From: UBA11164 sp034376725
GTDB taxonomy: Bacteria > Pseudomonadota > Gammaproteobacteria > Xanthomonadales > Xanthomonadaceae
DNA length: 15,889 nucleotides
Assembly (NCBI GenBank): GCA_034376725.1
Contig: JAXMJH010000069.1
Span: 1 to 15,889 of the forward strand
Reading direction: 5' to 3'
The position numbers were made by a program, and so were the translations under genes. Numbering within the stretch: the first letter of the stretch is position 1; every line of letters begins with the position of its first letter. Shown here in pieces: positions 1-6,167 of the stretch. Below the pieces are notes generated by a model that had not been told where the DNA came from, made no database searches, and worked only from the letters and a program-made list of their open reading frames with translations.

Positions 1-26
1 TCGGCAGATTTGGCGGTACGATTCAT
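1..26 (-). CDS. 5' end of an unidentified gene (truncated by window edge)
   Basis: Reading leftward from the ATG at 26-24, eight complete codons are visible, giving M-N-R-T-A-K-S-A, before the window ends. The start is supported by a very strong purine-rich Shine-Dalgarno segment (GAGGAGGAG, bases 33-41 on the minus strand) about eight bases upstream of the ATG. Too little protein is present to name a family. The gene is of interest mainly because its ribosome binding site forms one arm of a perfect 12-bp inverted repeat (see the separate entry). Confidence 0.55.
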
Positions 27-29
27 GGC

Positions 30-121
30 GGACTCCTCCTCTCGGCTGTGTGGTTGGTCGCTACTCAAGCAGCACCCCTCACTCTGGCACATCGCGATGC
101 CGTCCCTGGGAGGAGGAGTCC
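30..121 (-). promoter_or_regulatory. Possible SD-sequestering leader structure (12-bp perfect inverted repeat)
   Basis: Bases 30-41 (ggactcctcctc) and 110-121 (gaggaggagtcc) are exact reverse complements separated by 68 bases. In a leftward transcript, the first arm is the Shine-Dalgarno region of the truncated gene and the second is a matching anti-SD in its 5' leader. A smaller hairpin (ggca/tgcc around an atcgcgat palindrome, bases 86-101) lies in the loop. If transcription starts upstream of base 121, the ribosome binding site could be masked, as in a thermosensor or riboswitch-type leader. The pairing is seen directly; a regulatory role is inference, and no known riboswitch class is recognised. 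Confidence 0.35.
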
Positions 122-130
122 ATCCCATCA

Positions 131-183
131 GCTTAGGCCGCAGGCCGTAAGCCGGGACCGCCGGTTGCAAAAGTTCTCGCGAT
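131..183. repeat. Intergenic repeat, copy 1
   Basis: This segment begins gcttaggcc and contains aagccgggaccgccg. It aligns without gaps to bases 388-440 with about eight mismatches over 53 bases. The shared core aagccggga recurs in a shorter copy at 208-229. The family was not identified; it looks like a dispersed REP/BIME-type intergenic element. Confidence 0.6.
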
Positions 184-207
184 GAATAGCCGCAGCCCGG
201 TCAACTG

Positions 208-229
208 GGCCACAGGCCGGAAGCCGGGA
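208..229. repeat. Partial intergenic repeat, copy 2
   Basis: Bases 208-229 (ggccacaggcc followed by ggaagccggga) match the first part of the 53-base repeat, differing at a few positions. The match then breaks off into unrelated, more AT-rich sequence, so this is a truncated or diverged copy. Confidence 0.4.
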
Positions 230-257
230 ATTATTGCGATGATCGGGCATCATTGGC

Positions 258-286
258 CCCGGATTTACGCTGCGCTGCAATCCGGG
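258..286. repeat. REP-like hairpin
   Basis: Arms cccggatt (258-265) and aatccggg (279-286) form an 8-bp perfect stem around a 13-base loop containing gctgcgctgc. I recall the pattern of CCGGATT, a GCTGCGCTGC-type centre and AATCCGG in intergenic REP-like elements of high-GC gammaproteobacteria. No T-run follows on either strand, so it is not an intrinsic terminator. Confidence 0.45.
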
Positions 287-387
287 CTACTCGGGCTGGC
301 GATGCGTATCGGTGACGCGTGATGGCCCCGACCCGCTTGTCGATCTCGTAGACAATAGCGTTGAACTTGCGTCGGGCGAGTAGACCG

Positions 388-440
388 GCTTAGGCCAAAG
401 GCCGCAAGCCGGGACCGCCGCTTGCAAGGGTCCTCGAGAT
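388..440. repeat. Intergenic repeat, copy 3
   Basis: This is the second full-length copy of the 53-base repeat at 131-183, in the same orientation and 257 bases away. The conserved block aagccgggaccgccg is identical in both copies. Most differences are single substitutions at the gc/aa, t/c and aa/gg positions. Confidence 0.6.
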
Positions 441-529
441 TGATCAGCCCTGCCGGGGTCAGCAAAGCTGTGCCAGCGCTCGGCGCCGCAGCTCAAGCGG
501 ATTGCACACGTTGGCTTGATTCGGGCAAC

Positions 530-553
530 AAAAAACCCGCGACGGGCACGGGT
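530..553 (-). terminator. Intrinsic terminator of the tRNA-Leu gene
   Basis: On the minus strand, ACCCGTG (553-547) pairs with CGCGGGT (541-535) around a five-base loop, with one G-T wobble, and is followed at once by a run of six T (535-530, sharing one base with the stem). It lies about 40 bases past the CCA end of the leftward tRNA, as expected for a monocistronic tRNA terminator. Confidence 0.75.
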
Positions 554-591
554 CGATGTCGAAGGATCTGGGAAGACCCGGCTCGGATGTT

Positions 592-676
<85 letters not shown>

Positions 677-709
677 AGGTGTCGCAACTTCAACAGCAGC
701 GAGCCGCAT

Positions 710-738
710 ACGATACGTAGGCGGCAGGATTCTGTCAA
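710..738 (-). promoter_or_regulatory. Sigma-70 promoter for tRNA-Leu
   Basis: On the minus strand a perfect -35 hexamer TTGACA (738-733) is separated by exactly 17 bases from TATCGT (715-710), a 4/6 match to the -10 consensus. Transcription would begin around base 703, about 27 bases before the mature tRNA 5' end. It lies back to back with the start of rnr, so the two genes diverge from about 100 bases of shared upstream DNA. Confidence 0.75.
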
Positions 739-781
739 TGGTTTGCGGGTTCGATCCGGGTCGCTGGTGTACCATGCCGCC

Positions 782-3247
782 ATGAAGAAAAAAGACCCAC
801 CGAAAAACCCCGCTGCCGGCGATAAGGCTGCCGCAGCTTCCGATTCGAATTCCCGCAAGCGTGCTGGCAAGCAGCCGGCCAAGGCGGCTCCCTGGCTGCC
901 CGACGTACCACCCGTTGCGGCCGGGGGCAGCGATGCGAAAAAGCCCAAGTCCCGGCGTAGCGGCTCGGCCAGGAAGGCGGCCGGCAAGTCTGGCGGTCAG
1001 GGCAATAAGAAGCGCTCCGGTAATCTGTCCGCGGGCTCCACCCCCGCCATTGCCGGCTTCGTCGATCCACATTCGGAACGTGAAGCCCAGCGTTACGAGC
1101 AGCCGATCGCCAGCCGGGAAGCGCTGCTGGCCTTGTTGGCGCAGGCCGATGGTCCGCAGACCGCCGAGGAACTGGCGCGGCAGTTGGGCTATCTGAGCCC
1201 GGAGCGCTTCGAGCCGCTGAGCAAGCGTCTGGCCGCCATGTTGCGCGACGGTCAGATACTGGCCAATCGGCGCGGCGGCTACGCACTGGCAAGCAAGCTC
1301 GATCTGGTGTCGGGGACGGTGATCGCCAACCCGGAGGGATTTGGATTTCTGCGCACCGAGGCCGGCGGCGACGACCTGTTTCTGCCGCCGCACGAATTGC
1401 GCAAGGTGATGCACGGCGACCGCGTGCTGGCGTCGGTCACCGGCATCGACCGGCGCGGCCGAAAAGAGGGCGCCATCGTCGAGGTGCTGGAACGCCGGCA
1501 GAGTCGCCTCCTGGGCCGCTATTCGCAGCGCGCTGGCATCGGCTACGTCGCGCCGGATGATCGCCGCCTGCTACACGATGTGCTGATTGGGCCGGGCGAC
1601 AGCGGTGGTGCCAGGGAAGGTCAACTGGTGGTCTGCGAGATCACCGAGCCGCCCGAGGCGAAGCGATTGCCACTCGGCCGCATTCTCACAGTTCTCGGCG
1701 ACCGGTTGACGCCTTCGCTGGTGGTCGAGGCGGCGCTGCACGGCCACGGTCTGCCGACGGAGTTTCCTCCCGAGGTGCTGGCCCAGGCTGTCGCGGTGCC
1801 GGTCGATGTGGACAGCGCGACGGTGGCGGCGCGGGTGGACCTGCGCGATGTGCCGCTGGTCACCATCGACGGCGAGGACGCGCGGGATTTCGATGATGCC
1901 CTGTGGTGCGAGACCACCCGTTCGGGTTTCCGGCTGATTGTCGCCATCGCCGACGTATCGCACTATGTCCAGCCCGGCTCACCGCTGGATGTCGAAGCGG
2001 CGGACCGCGCGACCTCGGTGTATTTCCCCGGTTTTGTGGTGCCGATGCTGCCGGAAACTCTGTCGAACGGCATCTGCTCGCTGAATCCGCGGGTCGATCG
2101 CTGCTGTTTCGTCTGCGACATGGAAATCGGTCGCGACGGTACGGTGCTGTCGTCGAAGTTCTACGAGGCGGTGATGCGCTCGCATGCGCGGCTGACCTAC
2201 ACCCAGGTGTGGGCGGCGATCGGCGAGGACGACGAGGACGCCATCGGCCGGATCGGTGCGCTGCTGCCGCACATCAAGCGCCTGCACCAGCTGTACAAAG
2301 TGTTGGCCAAGGCCCGGAGCCGGCGCGGTGCGATCGAGTTCGAGTCCAGCGAAACCCGTTTCGTGCTCGGCCCGGCTGGTGAGGTAGTGCAGGCCGGCAT
2401 GCTGGAACGCAACGACGCCCACAAACTGGTCGAAGAGTGCATGATCGCGGCCAATGTCGAGGCCGCCCGCACACTGCTGGTGGGCGAGATCCCGGCACCC
2501 TACCGCATCCATGAGCGCCCGCCGGAAAGCAAATATGCCGAGCTGCTGGAGTTTCTCGGCGATTTTGGCCTCAGTCTGCCGCCGTGGTCCAAGGTGGAGC
2601 CACGCGACTACACCGCGCTGATCAAGAAAGTGCGCGACCGCCCGGAATCGGCACTGATCGAGTCGGTGTTGCTGCGCTCGCAGTCGCTTGCAGTCTACTC
2701 GCCCGAAAATCACGGGCATTTCGGACTGGCTCTGGATGCTTACGCTCATTTCACGTCGCCAATTCGGCGTTATGCCGATCTGCTGGTGCACCGCGCCATC
2801 AAGCATCTGCTGGCCGGTGGCAAGACTTCCAGCTTTCGGTATGCCACCCATGAGATGGCGGCGCTGTCCTTGCACTGCTCGGAACGCGGAAGACGTGCCG
2901 ACGAAGCCAGTCGGGAAGTCGACGACCGTTACCGGGCGGCCTGGATGGAGCAGCATGTCGGTGGCGAGTTCGACGGCGTGATCTCCGGGGTGACCAGTTT
3001 CGGGCTGTTCATCGAGCTGGTCGAATCCAAGGTCAATGGCCTGGTGCACGTCACCCAGTTGCCGCGCGACTACTATCACTTCGATCCGGCGCGCAAAACC
3101 CTGTCCGGCGAGCACGGCGGCTTGAGTTTCCGTCTCGGCGACCCGGTGCGCATCGTAGTGTTGCGCGCCAGCGTCGAGGATCGGCGAATCGACTTCCGGC
3201 TGGTCGAAGCGGCCGCGCCTGAGCAGAAAAAGCGCCGCCGCCGCTGA
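782..3247 (+). CDS. rnr: Ribonuclease R
   Basis: A processive 3'-to-5' exoribonuclease of the RNB/RNase II family that degrades structured RNA. The predicted product is 821 residues. Residues 1 to about 92 are a low-complexity Lys/Arg/Ala-rich extension. The recognisable core begins at FVDPHSEREAQRYE, followed by a winged-helix region, cold-shock domains and the RNB domain. The active-site motif DGEDARDFDD lies at 363-372, with D363, D369, D371 and D372 matching E. coli D272, D278, D280 and D281. A C-terminal S1 domain spans about 727-810, and the tail is only a short KKRRRR. The ATG at 782 is chosen over an open GTG at 743 because that earlier start lies only 5 bases from the divergent tRNA promoter and adds nothing family-like. 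The ribosome binding site is weak. rlmB follows 78 bases later, as in E. coli. Confidence 0.95.
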   Translation: MKKKDPPKNPAAGDKAAAASDSNSRKRAGKQPAKAAPWLPDVPPVAAGGSDAKKPKSRRSGSARKAAGKSGGQGNKKRSGNLSAGSTPAIAGFVDPHSEREAQRYEQPIASREALLALLAQADGPQTAEELARQLGYLSPERFEPLSKRLAAMLRDGQILANRRGGYALASKLDLVSGTVIANPEGFGFLRTEAGGDDLFLPPHELRKVMHGDRVLASVTGIDRRGRKEGAIVEVLERRQSRLLGRYSQRAGIGYVAPDDRRLLHDVLIGPGDSGGAREGQLVVCEITEPPEAKRLPLGRILTVLGDRLTPSLVVEAALHGHGLPTEFPPEVLAQAVAVPVDVDSATVAARVDLRDVPLVTIDGEDARDFDDALWCETTRSGFRLIVAIADVSHYVQPGSPLDVEAADRATSVYFPGFVVPMLPETLSNGICSLNPRVDRCCFVCDMEIGRDGTVLSSKFYEAVMRSHARLTYTQVWAAIGEDDEDAIGRIGALLPHIKRLHQLYKVLAKARSRRGAIEFESSETRFVLGPAGEVVQAGMLERNDAHKLVEECMIAANVEAARTLLVGEIPAPYRIHERPPESKYAELLEFLGDFGLSLPPWSKVEPRDYTALIKKVRDRPESALIESVLLRSQSLAVYSPENHGHFGLALDAYAHFTSPIRRYADLLVHRAIKHLLAGGKTSSFRYATHEMAALSLHCSERGRRADEASREVDDRYRAAWMEQHVGGEFDGVISGVTSFGLFIELVESKVNGLVHVTQLPRDYYHFDPARKTLSGEHGGLSFRLGDPVRIVVLRASVEDRRIDFRLVEAAAPEQKKRRRR

Positions 3248-3282
3248 CCGGCAGCAGTTTTCGCCAATTGGCATCCATCGTT

Positions 3283-3306
3283 CGCCCGGATTCGCATCGC
3301 CGGGCG
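3283..3306 (+). other. Hairpin between rnr and rlmB
   Basis: Arms cgcccgg (3283-3289) and ccgggcg (3300-3306) form a perfect 7-bp GC stem with a 10-base loop. No T-run follows, so it is unlikely to stop transcription fully. It could be an mRNA stability or processing element between rnr and rlmB, 19 bases before the rlmB start. Confidence 0.35.
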
Positions 3307-3325
3307 GGCTGAATTCGAGAACACC

Positions 3326-4084
3326 ATGAGCAAAGGTCAGGGTCACTGGGTCGCGGGCATCAACGCGGTATGGGCTGCGCTCGAGCACGATGCCGGCAAT
3401 GTTGTCGAGGTGCTCATCGAGGCCGGCGGCCGCAATCCCCGCTTGACCGAGATCGAGGAGCAGGCGCGACGGTTGGATCTTCCGGTGCGCCGGGTTGCAG
3501 TGCAGGCACTGGAAGGCGCATCCGGCGGAGTTCGGCATCAGGGCGCCGTGGCTCGCTACCGGCCCGCTGCGACGCTGGAAGACGGCGATCTGCCGGGCCT
3601 GATCGAGGCGGCCAACGGGCGGGCGCTGGTGCTGGTGCTGGATGGCGTGACCGACCCGCATAATCTGGGTGCCTGCTTGCGCAGCGCGGCGGCAGCCGGC
3701 GCAACGGCGGTGATCATTCCCAAAGACAAATCGGCGCAGATCAATGCCACCGTTCGCAAGACATCCTCCGGCGCGGCGGACCGGATCCCGGTGGTCCGGG
3801 TGACTAATCTGGCGCGCTGTCTGCGCACGCTGCGCGACATGGGCGTGTGGATCTATGGCTTGGTGGGCGACAGCGCGAACGGCTTTTTCCGCCTGAACCT
3901 CACCGGCAATGTCGCGTTGGTGCTGGGCAGCGAGGGTGAGGGACTGCGTCGGCTCACCCGCGAGCAGTGCGATCAGCTGGTCAGCATTCCGATGCCCGGC
4001 GAAATGGAAAGCCTGAATGTTTCGGTGGCGTCCGGCGTGGCGCTGTTCGAGGCGGTTCGCCAACGCGCCGGAGCACCGTCATGA
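3326..4084 (+). CDS. rlmB: 23S rRNA (guanosine-2'-O)-methyltransferase RlmB
   Basis: A SPOUT/TrmH-family enzyme that 2'-O-methylates G2251 in the P-loop of 23S rRNA using S-adenosylmethionine. The product is 252 residues (E. coli RlmB 243). An N-terminal substrate-binding domain occupies about residues 1-80. The trefoil-knot catalytic domain shows motif 1 NLGACLRSA (N113, R119), motif 2 LVLGSEGEGL (198-207) and motif 3 IPMPGEMESLNVSVA (221-235, N231), all as in TrmH-type methyltransferases. The start has a modest GAG ribosome binding site in gaattcgag. Its TGA overlaps the ATG of the next gene by four bases (ATGA), so the two are probably translationally coupled. It follows rnr as in E. coli. 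Confidence 0.95.
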   Translation: MSKGQGHWVAGINAVWAALEHDAGNVVEVLIEAGGRNPRLTEIEEQARRLDLPVRRVAVQALEGASGGVRHQGAVARYRPAATLEDGDLPGLIEAANGRALVLVLDGVTDPHNLGACLRSAAAAGATAVIIPKDKSAQINATVRKTSSGAADRIPVVRVTNLARCLRTLRDMGVWIYGLVGDSANGFFRLNLTGNVALVLGSEGEGLRRLTREQCDQLVSIPMPGEMESLNVSVASGVALFEAVRQRAGAPS

Positions 4085-4362
4085 GGGGCTTCGAAGGTCT
4101 GGCCTGGCATGATTTGACTGGCCTGGTGGGCGTGATTCTGGTGTTGCTGGCCTATTTCGGTCTGCAGGCCGGGCGGATGCGCGGCGACGGATTCGTCTAT
4201 CAATCGATGAATCTGATCGGTGCGCTGCTGATTCTTCTGTCGCTGGCGAATAACTTCAATCTTTCAGCGGCCGTGGTCGAACTTTCCTGGGTCATCATCA
4301 CGGTGTACGGCATGATCCGAGCGCATCGTATCCGGCGCGAGCGGTCGGGAAACACGGACTGA
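4081..4362 (+). CDS. Small membrane protein, CBU_0592-like family
   Basis: A 93-residue protein. The first hydrophobic segment (about residues 12-28, GLVGVILVLLAYFGLQAGR) is followed by a charged turn. A second segment follows (about 43-57, NLIGALLILLSL), then a third (about 64-80, VVELSWVIITVYGM), and a basic C-terminus. This pattern and the LLAYF...QAGR and NLIGALLIL sequences resemble the small CBU_0592-type membrane domain, whose function is unknown to me. The ATG at 4081 overlaps the rlmB stop (ATGA); an open reading frame further upstream is simply shared with the end of rlmB. Position and coupling suggest co-expression with rnr-rlmB, but this does not reveal a role. Confidence 0.75.
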   Translation: MRGFEGLAWHDLTGLVGVILVLLAYFGLQAGRMRGDGFVYQSMNLIGALLILLSLANNFNLSAAVVELSWVIITVYGMIRAHRIRRERSGNTD

Positions 4363-4410
4363 GTTGCGCAGAGCACCGCGAGTCGCCAATCCGGGCCGAA
4401 CTCAGTTTCC
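4348..4410. terminator. Possible bidirectional terminator hairpin between convergent genes
   Basis: Bases actgagtt (4358-4365) and aactcagt (4399-4406) are perfect complements. They extend outward with ggaa (4348-4351) and ttcc (4407-4410) across a six-base bulge. The structure spans both stop codons of the convergent small membrane protein gene and rnt. There is no long T-run, so termination is inferred only from position and symmetry. Confidence 0.3.
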
Positions 4411-5043
4411 GAGGGTGATCTGGCACTGCCGCCAGCGGTTGAGGATGCGACAGAACAACTCCGCCGTGCGATCGGTGTCGTAGACCGCCGAGTGCGCATC
4501 GGCGTCGTTCCATTCCAGTCCCGCCGCCTGCACAGCCTTGCTGAGCACGGTCTGTCCATAGGCCATCCCGGCCAGGGTCACCGTGTCGAAGGTGCTGAAC
4601 GGATGGAACGGATTGCGCTTGTGGCCAACCCTGGCCACCGCAGCGTTGACGAAGCCCAGATCGAAGCTGGCATTGTGGCCAACCAGAATCGCGCGATTGC
4701 AACCGTGCCGTCGAATGGCCTGGCGGATCGGAGCAAAGATACGATCCAGCGCGATCCGCTCCGATTGTGCGTCACGGAACGGATGGTCTATGTCGATGCC
4801 GGTTATTTCCAGCGAGCGCGGATCGATCTCCGAGCCGGGGTAGGGCTGGACATGGCTGGAAACCAGCTCGCCAGGTCGCAGCCAGCCTTCATCGTCCAGC
4901 TCGATCGGGATGGCAGCGATTTCCAGGAGCGCATGGCGCGTGCAGTCGAAGCCACCGGTCTCGACGTCGACCACTACCGGCAGAAAGCCCCGAAACCGGG
5001 CTGCCATTGATCTTTCCGAGTCGGGAGACGCGCTGTCCGTCAT
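4402..5043 (-). CDS. rnt: Ribonuclease T
   Basis: A DEDDh 3' exoribonuclease that trims the 3' ends of tRNA and 5S/23S rRNA and removes the CCA-terminal AMP of tRNA. The product is 213 residues (E. coli 215). All five catalytic residues are visible: D26 and E28 in DVETGG, D128 in HNASFD, H184 and D189 in HSAVYDTDRT. RNase T-specific blocks CNRAI, KRNPFHPFSTFDT and GQTVLSKA are also present. The start at 5043 is chosen by alignment with the E. coli protein and a GGAG about ten bases upstream; an internal Met13 is possible. RNase T is largely restricted to gammaproteobacteria, which helps place the organism. A 26-codon ORF upstream ends in ATGA overlap with this start. Confidence 0.95.
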   Translation of the reverse strand: MTDSASPDSERSMAARFRGFLPVVVDVETGGFDCTRHALLEIAAIPIELDDEGWLRPGELVSSHVQPYPGSEIDPRSLEITGIDIDHPFRDAQSERIALDRIFAPIRQAIRRHGCNRAILVGHNASFDLGFVNAAVARVGHKRNPFHPFSTFDTVTLAGMAYGQTVLSKAVQAAGLEWNDADAHSAVYDTDRTAELFCRILNRWRQCQITLGN

Positions 5044-5120
5044 CGGCGATGCGCTCCGCAAGTGCCCTGTGGAGGCCGTCCGACCGCAGGTCGGCAATTG
5101 CTATGGTTCATTGTGATCAT
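5040..5120 (-). CDS. Possible leader ORF upstream of rnt
   Basis: A 26-residue frame runs from the ATG at 5120-5118 to a TGA at 5042-5040 that overlaps the rnt ATG by four bases. An AGGGG lies six bases before the start. The predicted product begins MITMNHSNCR and ends TCGAHRR, with no similarity I recognise. The ATGA junction and the ribosome binding site make translational coupling to rnt conceivable, but a frame this short can arise by chance. Confidence 0.25.
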   Translation of the reverse strand: MITMNHSNCRPAVGRPPQGTCGAHRR

Positions 5121-5183
5121 GGGGCGCCCCTGGGAAGTGAATCTCGAAGAGTGCCACGCGCGAGCAGTGGAGTGCCTCACCGG

Positions 5184-5218
5184 AAAAATGCAAAGGCCCA
5201 AGCTCGAGGGCTTGGGCC
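5184..5218 (-). terminator. Intrinsic terminator of the hvf locus
   Basis: On the minus strand GGCCCAAGC (5218-5210) pairs perfectly with GCTTGGGCC (5203-5195) around a six-base loop, followed by TTT (5194-5192) and, after GCA, five further T (5188-5184). It lies about 60 bases past the hvfX stop and closes the leftward hvf transcription unit before rnt. Confidence 0.8.
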
Positions 5219-5278
5219 CAGAGTAGCAAACTTGCGGGTGACGATCGGGGCCTTGACGCCGGCCCCGGTCGATCCAGC

Positions 5279-5938
5279 TCAGACCGCCTGTGGTCGGAAC
5301 CGTTTGGCGATCCAGTAATCGATGCTCAGGAAACGCCCCGCGCCGCCGAAGAACAGAACCAGCAGCATGATGAAGTAGGTGGCGGCGAACTCGATGCCGT
5401 TGTTGAGCACAACCAGCGACCCCTTCTCGGTGAGCCAGCTGTAGTTGCCGTGCTCTCGCAGAATCTTCTTGGCGGCGTCGAGCCGCTTGCCGACCTCGGC
5501 GCTGTTCTCCAGGCTGCGCTTGGCGGCCGGAATCCCGACGGCAGCCAGCGGCTGCGCCATGCTGGTGGAGGGGTTCGAGGGTGCGATGGCAAACCAGCCA
5601 TCTTCGAGGTGCACAGCAAAGATCGCGACCAGCATGGTGATCATCAGCGGGATGGTGATCAGGCGTGTTGCCAGTCCGATCAGCAGCAAAAAGCCGCCGA
5701 CCAGCTCGGCCGCCGTCGCCAGGAATGCCATCAACCACGGGAATGGCAGGCCCAAACCCCAGTCCGGATTGCCGAACCAGGAGACGACGCTGTCGAAGCT
5801 GCTCACCTTCTGCATGCCGGCAGCGATAAAGATGATCGCCAGGAACAGCCGCAACAGCACCGGCGCCAGGAAATCGAGTTTTCGGGTGAGATCCAGAAAG
5901 TCATGGGCGAGGTTGCCGAGTCGTGCAATTGCGTTCAT
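5279..5938 (-). CDS. hvfX: DoxX-type membrane protein HvfX, RiPP maturation partner
   Basis: A 219-residue inner-membrane protein of the DoxX family. Hydrophobic segments lie at about residues 25-45, 66-90, 93-111 and 180-200. A soluble insertion of about 65 residues separates the third and fourth, rich in Lys/Glu and containing EVGKRLDAAKKIL. Such DoxX proteins with this insertion accompany HvfB and HvfC in copper-binding RiPP loci and are annotated as HvfX; their exact job is not settled to my knowledge. The ATG at 5938 is preceded by AAGGAA at a good distance. The frame stays open upstream to 6154 but that part looks non-coding. It is separated from hvfC by 229 bases containing a small ORF, and ends about 60 bases before a strong terminator. 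Confidence 0.85.
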   Translation of the reverse strand: MNAIARLGNLAHDFLDLTRKLDFLAPVLLRLFLAIIFIAAGMQKVSSFDSVVSWFGNPDWGLGLPFPWLMAFLATAAELVGGFLLLIGLATRLITIPLMITMLVAIFAVHLEDGWFAIAPSNPSTSMAQPLAAVGIPAAKRSLENSAEVGKRLDAAKKILREHGNYSWLTEKGSLVVLNNGIEFAATYFIMLLVLFFGGAGRFLSIDYWIAKRFRPQAV

Positions 5939-5979
5939 CAAACTTTTTCCTTTTTTGAACTTTGAGGTATCGATTGAGG

Positions 5980-6129
5980 CTAGAAGTCCGATCCGGTCAG
6001 CCCGTGGTGCAGTGAGTCCATCTGTTTGCTGTGCGGAGCGAATGGTGCATGGCTCCCGGTCGGAAAAGACAAGTCGCTGGCTTGATTGGCCATTGCGCTG
6101 CAGCTGTCCATGCGCAGAGCGCAAGCCAT
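5980..6129 (-). CDS. Small Cys/His/Met-rich ORF between hvfC and hvfX
   Basis: An intact 49-residue frame from ATG 6129-6127 to TAG 5982-5980. AGGAG lies about 11 bases upstream of the ATG, inside the sequence AAGAGGAGAAACTG. The product starts MACALRMDSCSAMAN and carries C3, C10, M1, M7, M13, M37, H27, H33, H41 and H42. It has no signal peptide or membrane segment. About 70% of third codon positions are G or C, somewhat lower than in the neighbouring genes. The location in a copper-RiPP locus and the number of possible metal ligands make a metal-related role conceivable. It could also be a chance frame in the hvfC-hvfX spacer. No family is recognised. Confidence 0.35.
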   Translation of the reverse strand: MACALRMDSCSAMANQASDLSFPTGSHAPFAPHSKQMDSLHHGLTGSDF

Positions 6130-6167
6130 GAATACAGTTTCTCCTCTTGGCCACGCCACCTTCCGGC

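Larger units (their letters stand above)
122..529. other. Intergenic region with dispersed repeats, no convincing gene
   Basis: This stretch has no ORF with a credible start, ribosome binding site or recognisable protein. The short open frames here are Arg/Pro-rich shadows of GC-rich sequence. What it does hold is two near-identical 53-base repeats, a partial third copy and a REP-like hairpin, each listed separately. Confidence 0.6.

Noticed and set aside
748..774. T-loop-like GGTTCGATCC followed by ACCA, suggestive of a second tRNA or tRNA fragment
   Set aside because: The bases flanking the loop do not form a T-stem, and no acceptor, D or anticodon arm precedes it; it lies in the rnr leader.
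743..781. Longer rnr start (13 extra codons from a GTG)
   Set aside because: It would begin 5 bases from the -35 element of the divergent tRNA promoter, has no good ribosome binding site, and the ATG at 782 already gives a long N-terminal extension.
1979..4063. 694-codon open frame antisense to rnr and rlmB
   Set aside because: It is His/Gln/Arg-rich, has no family resemblance, and mirrors the codon structure of two well-identified genes on the other strand.
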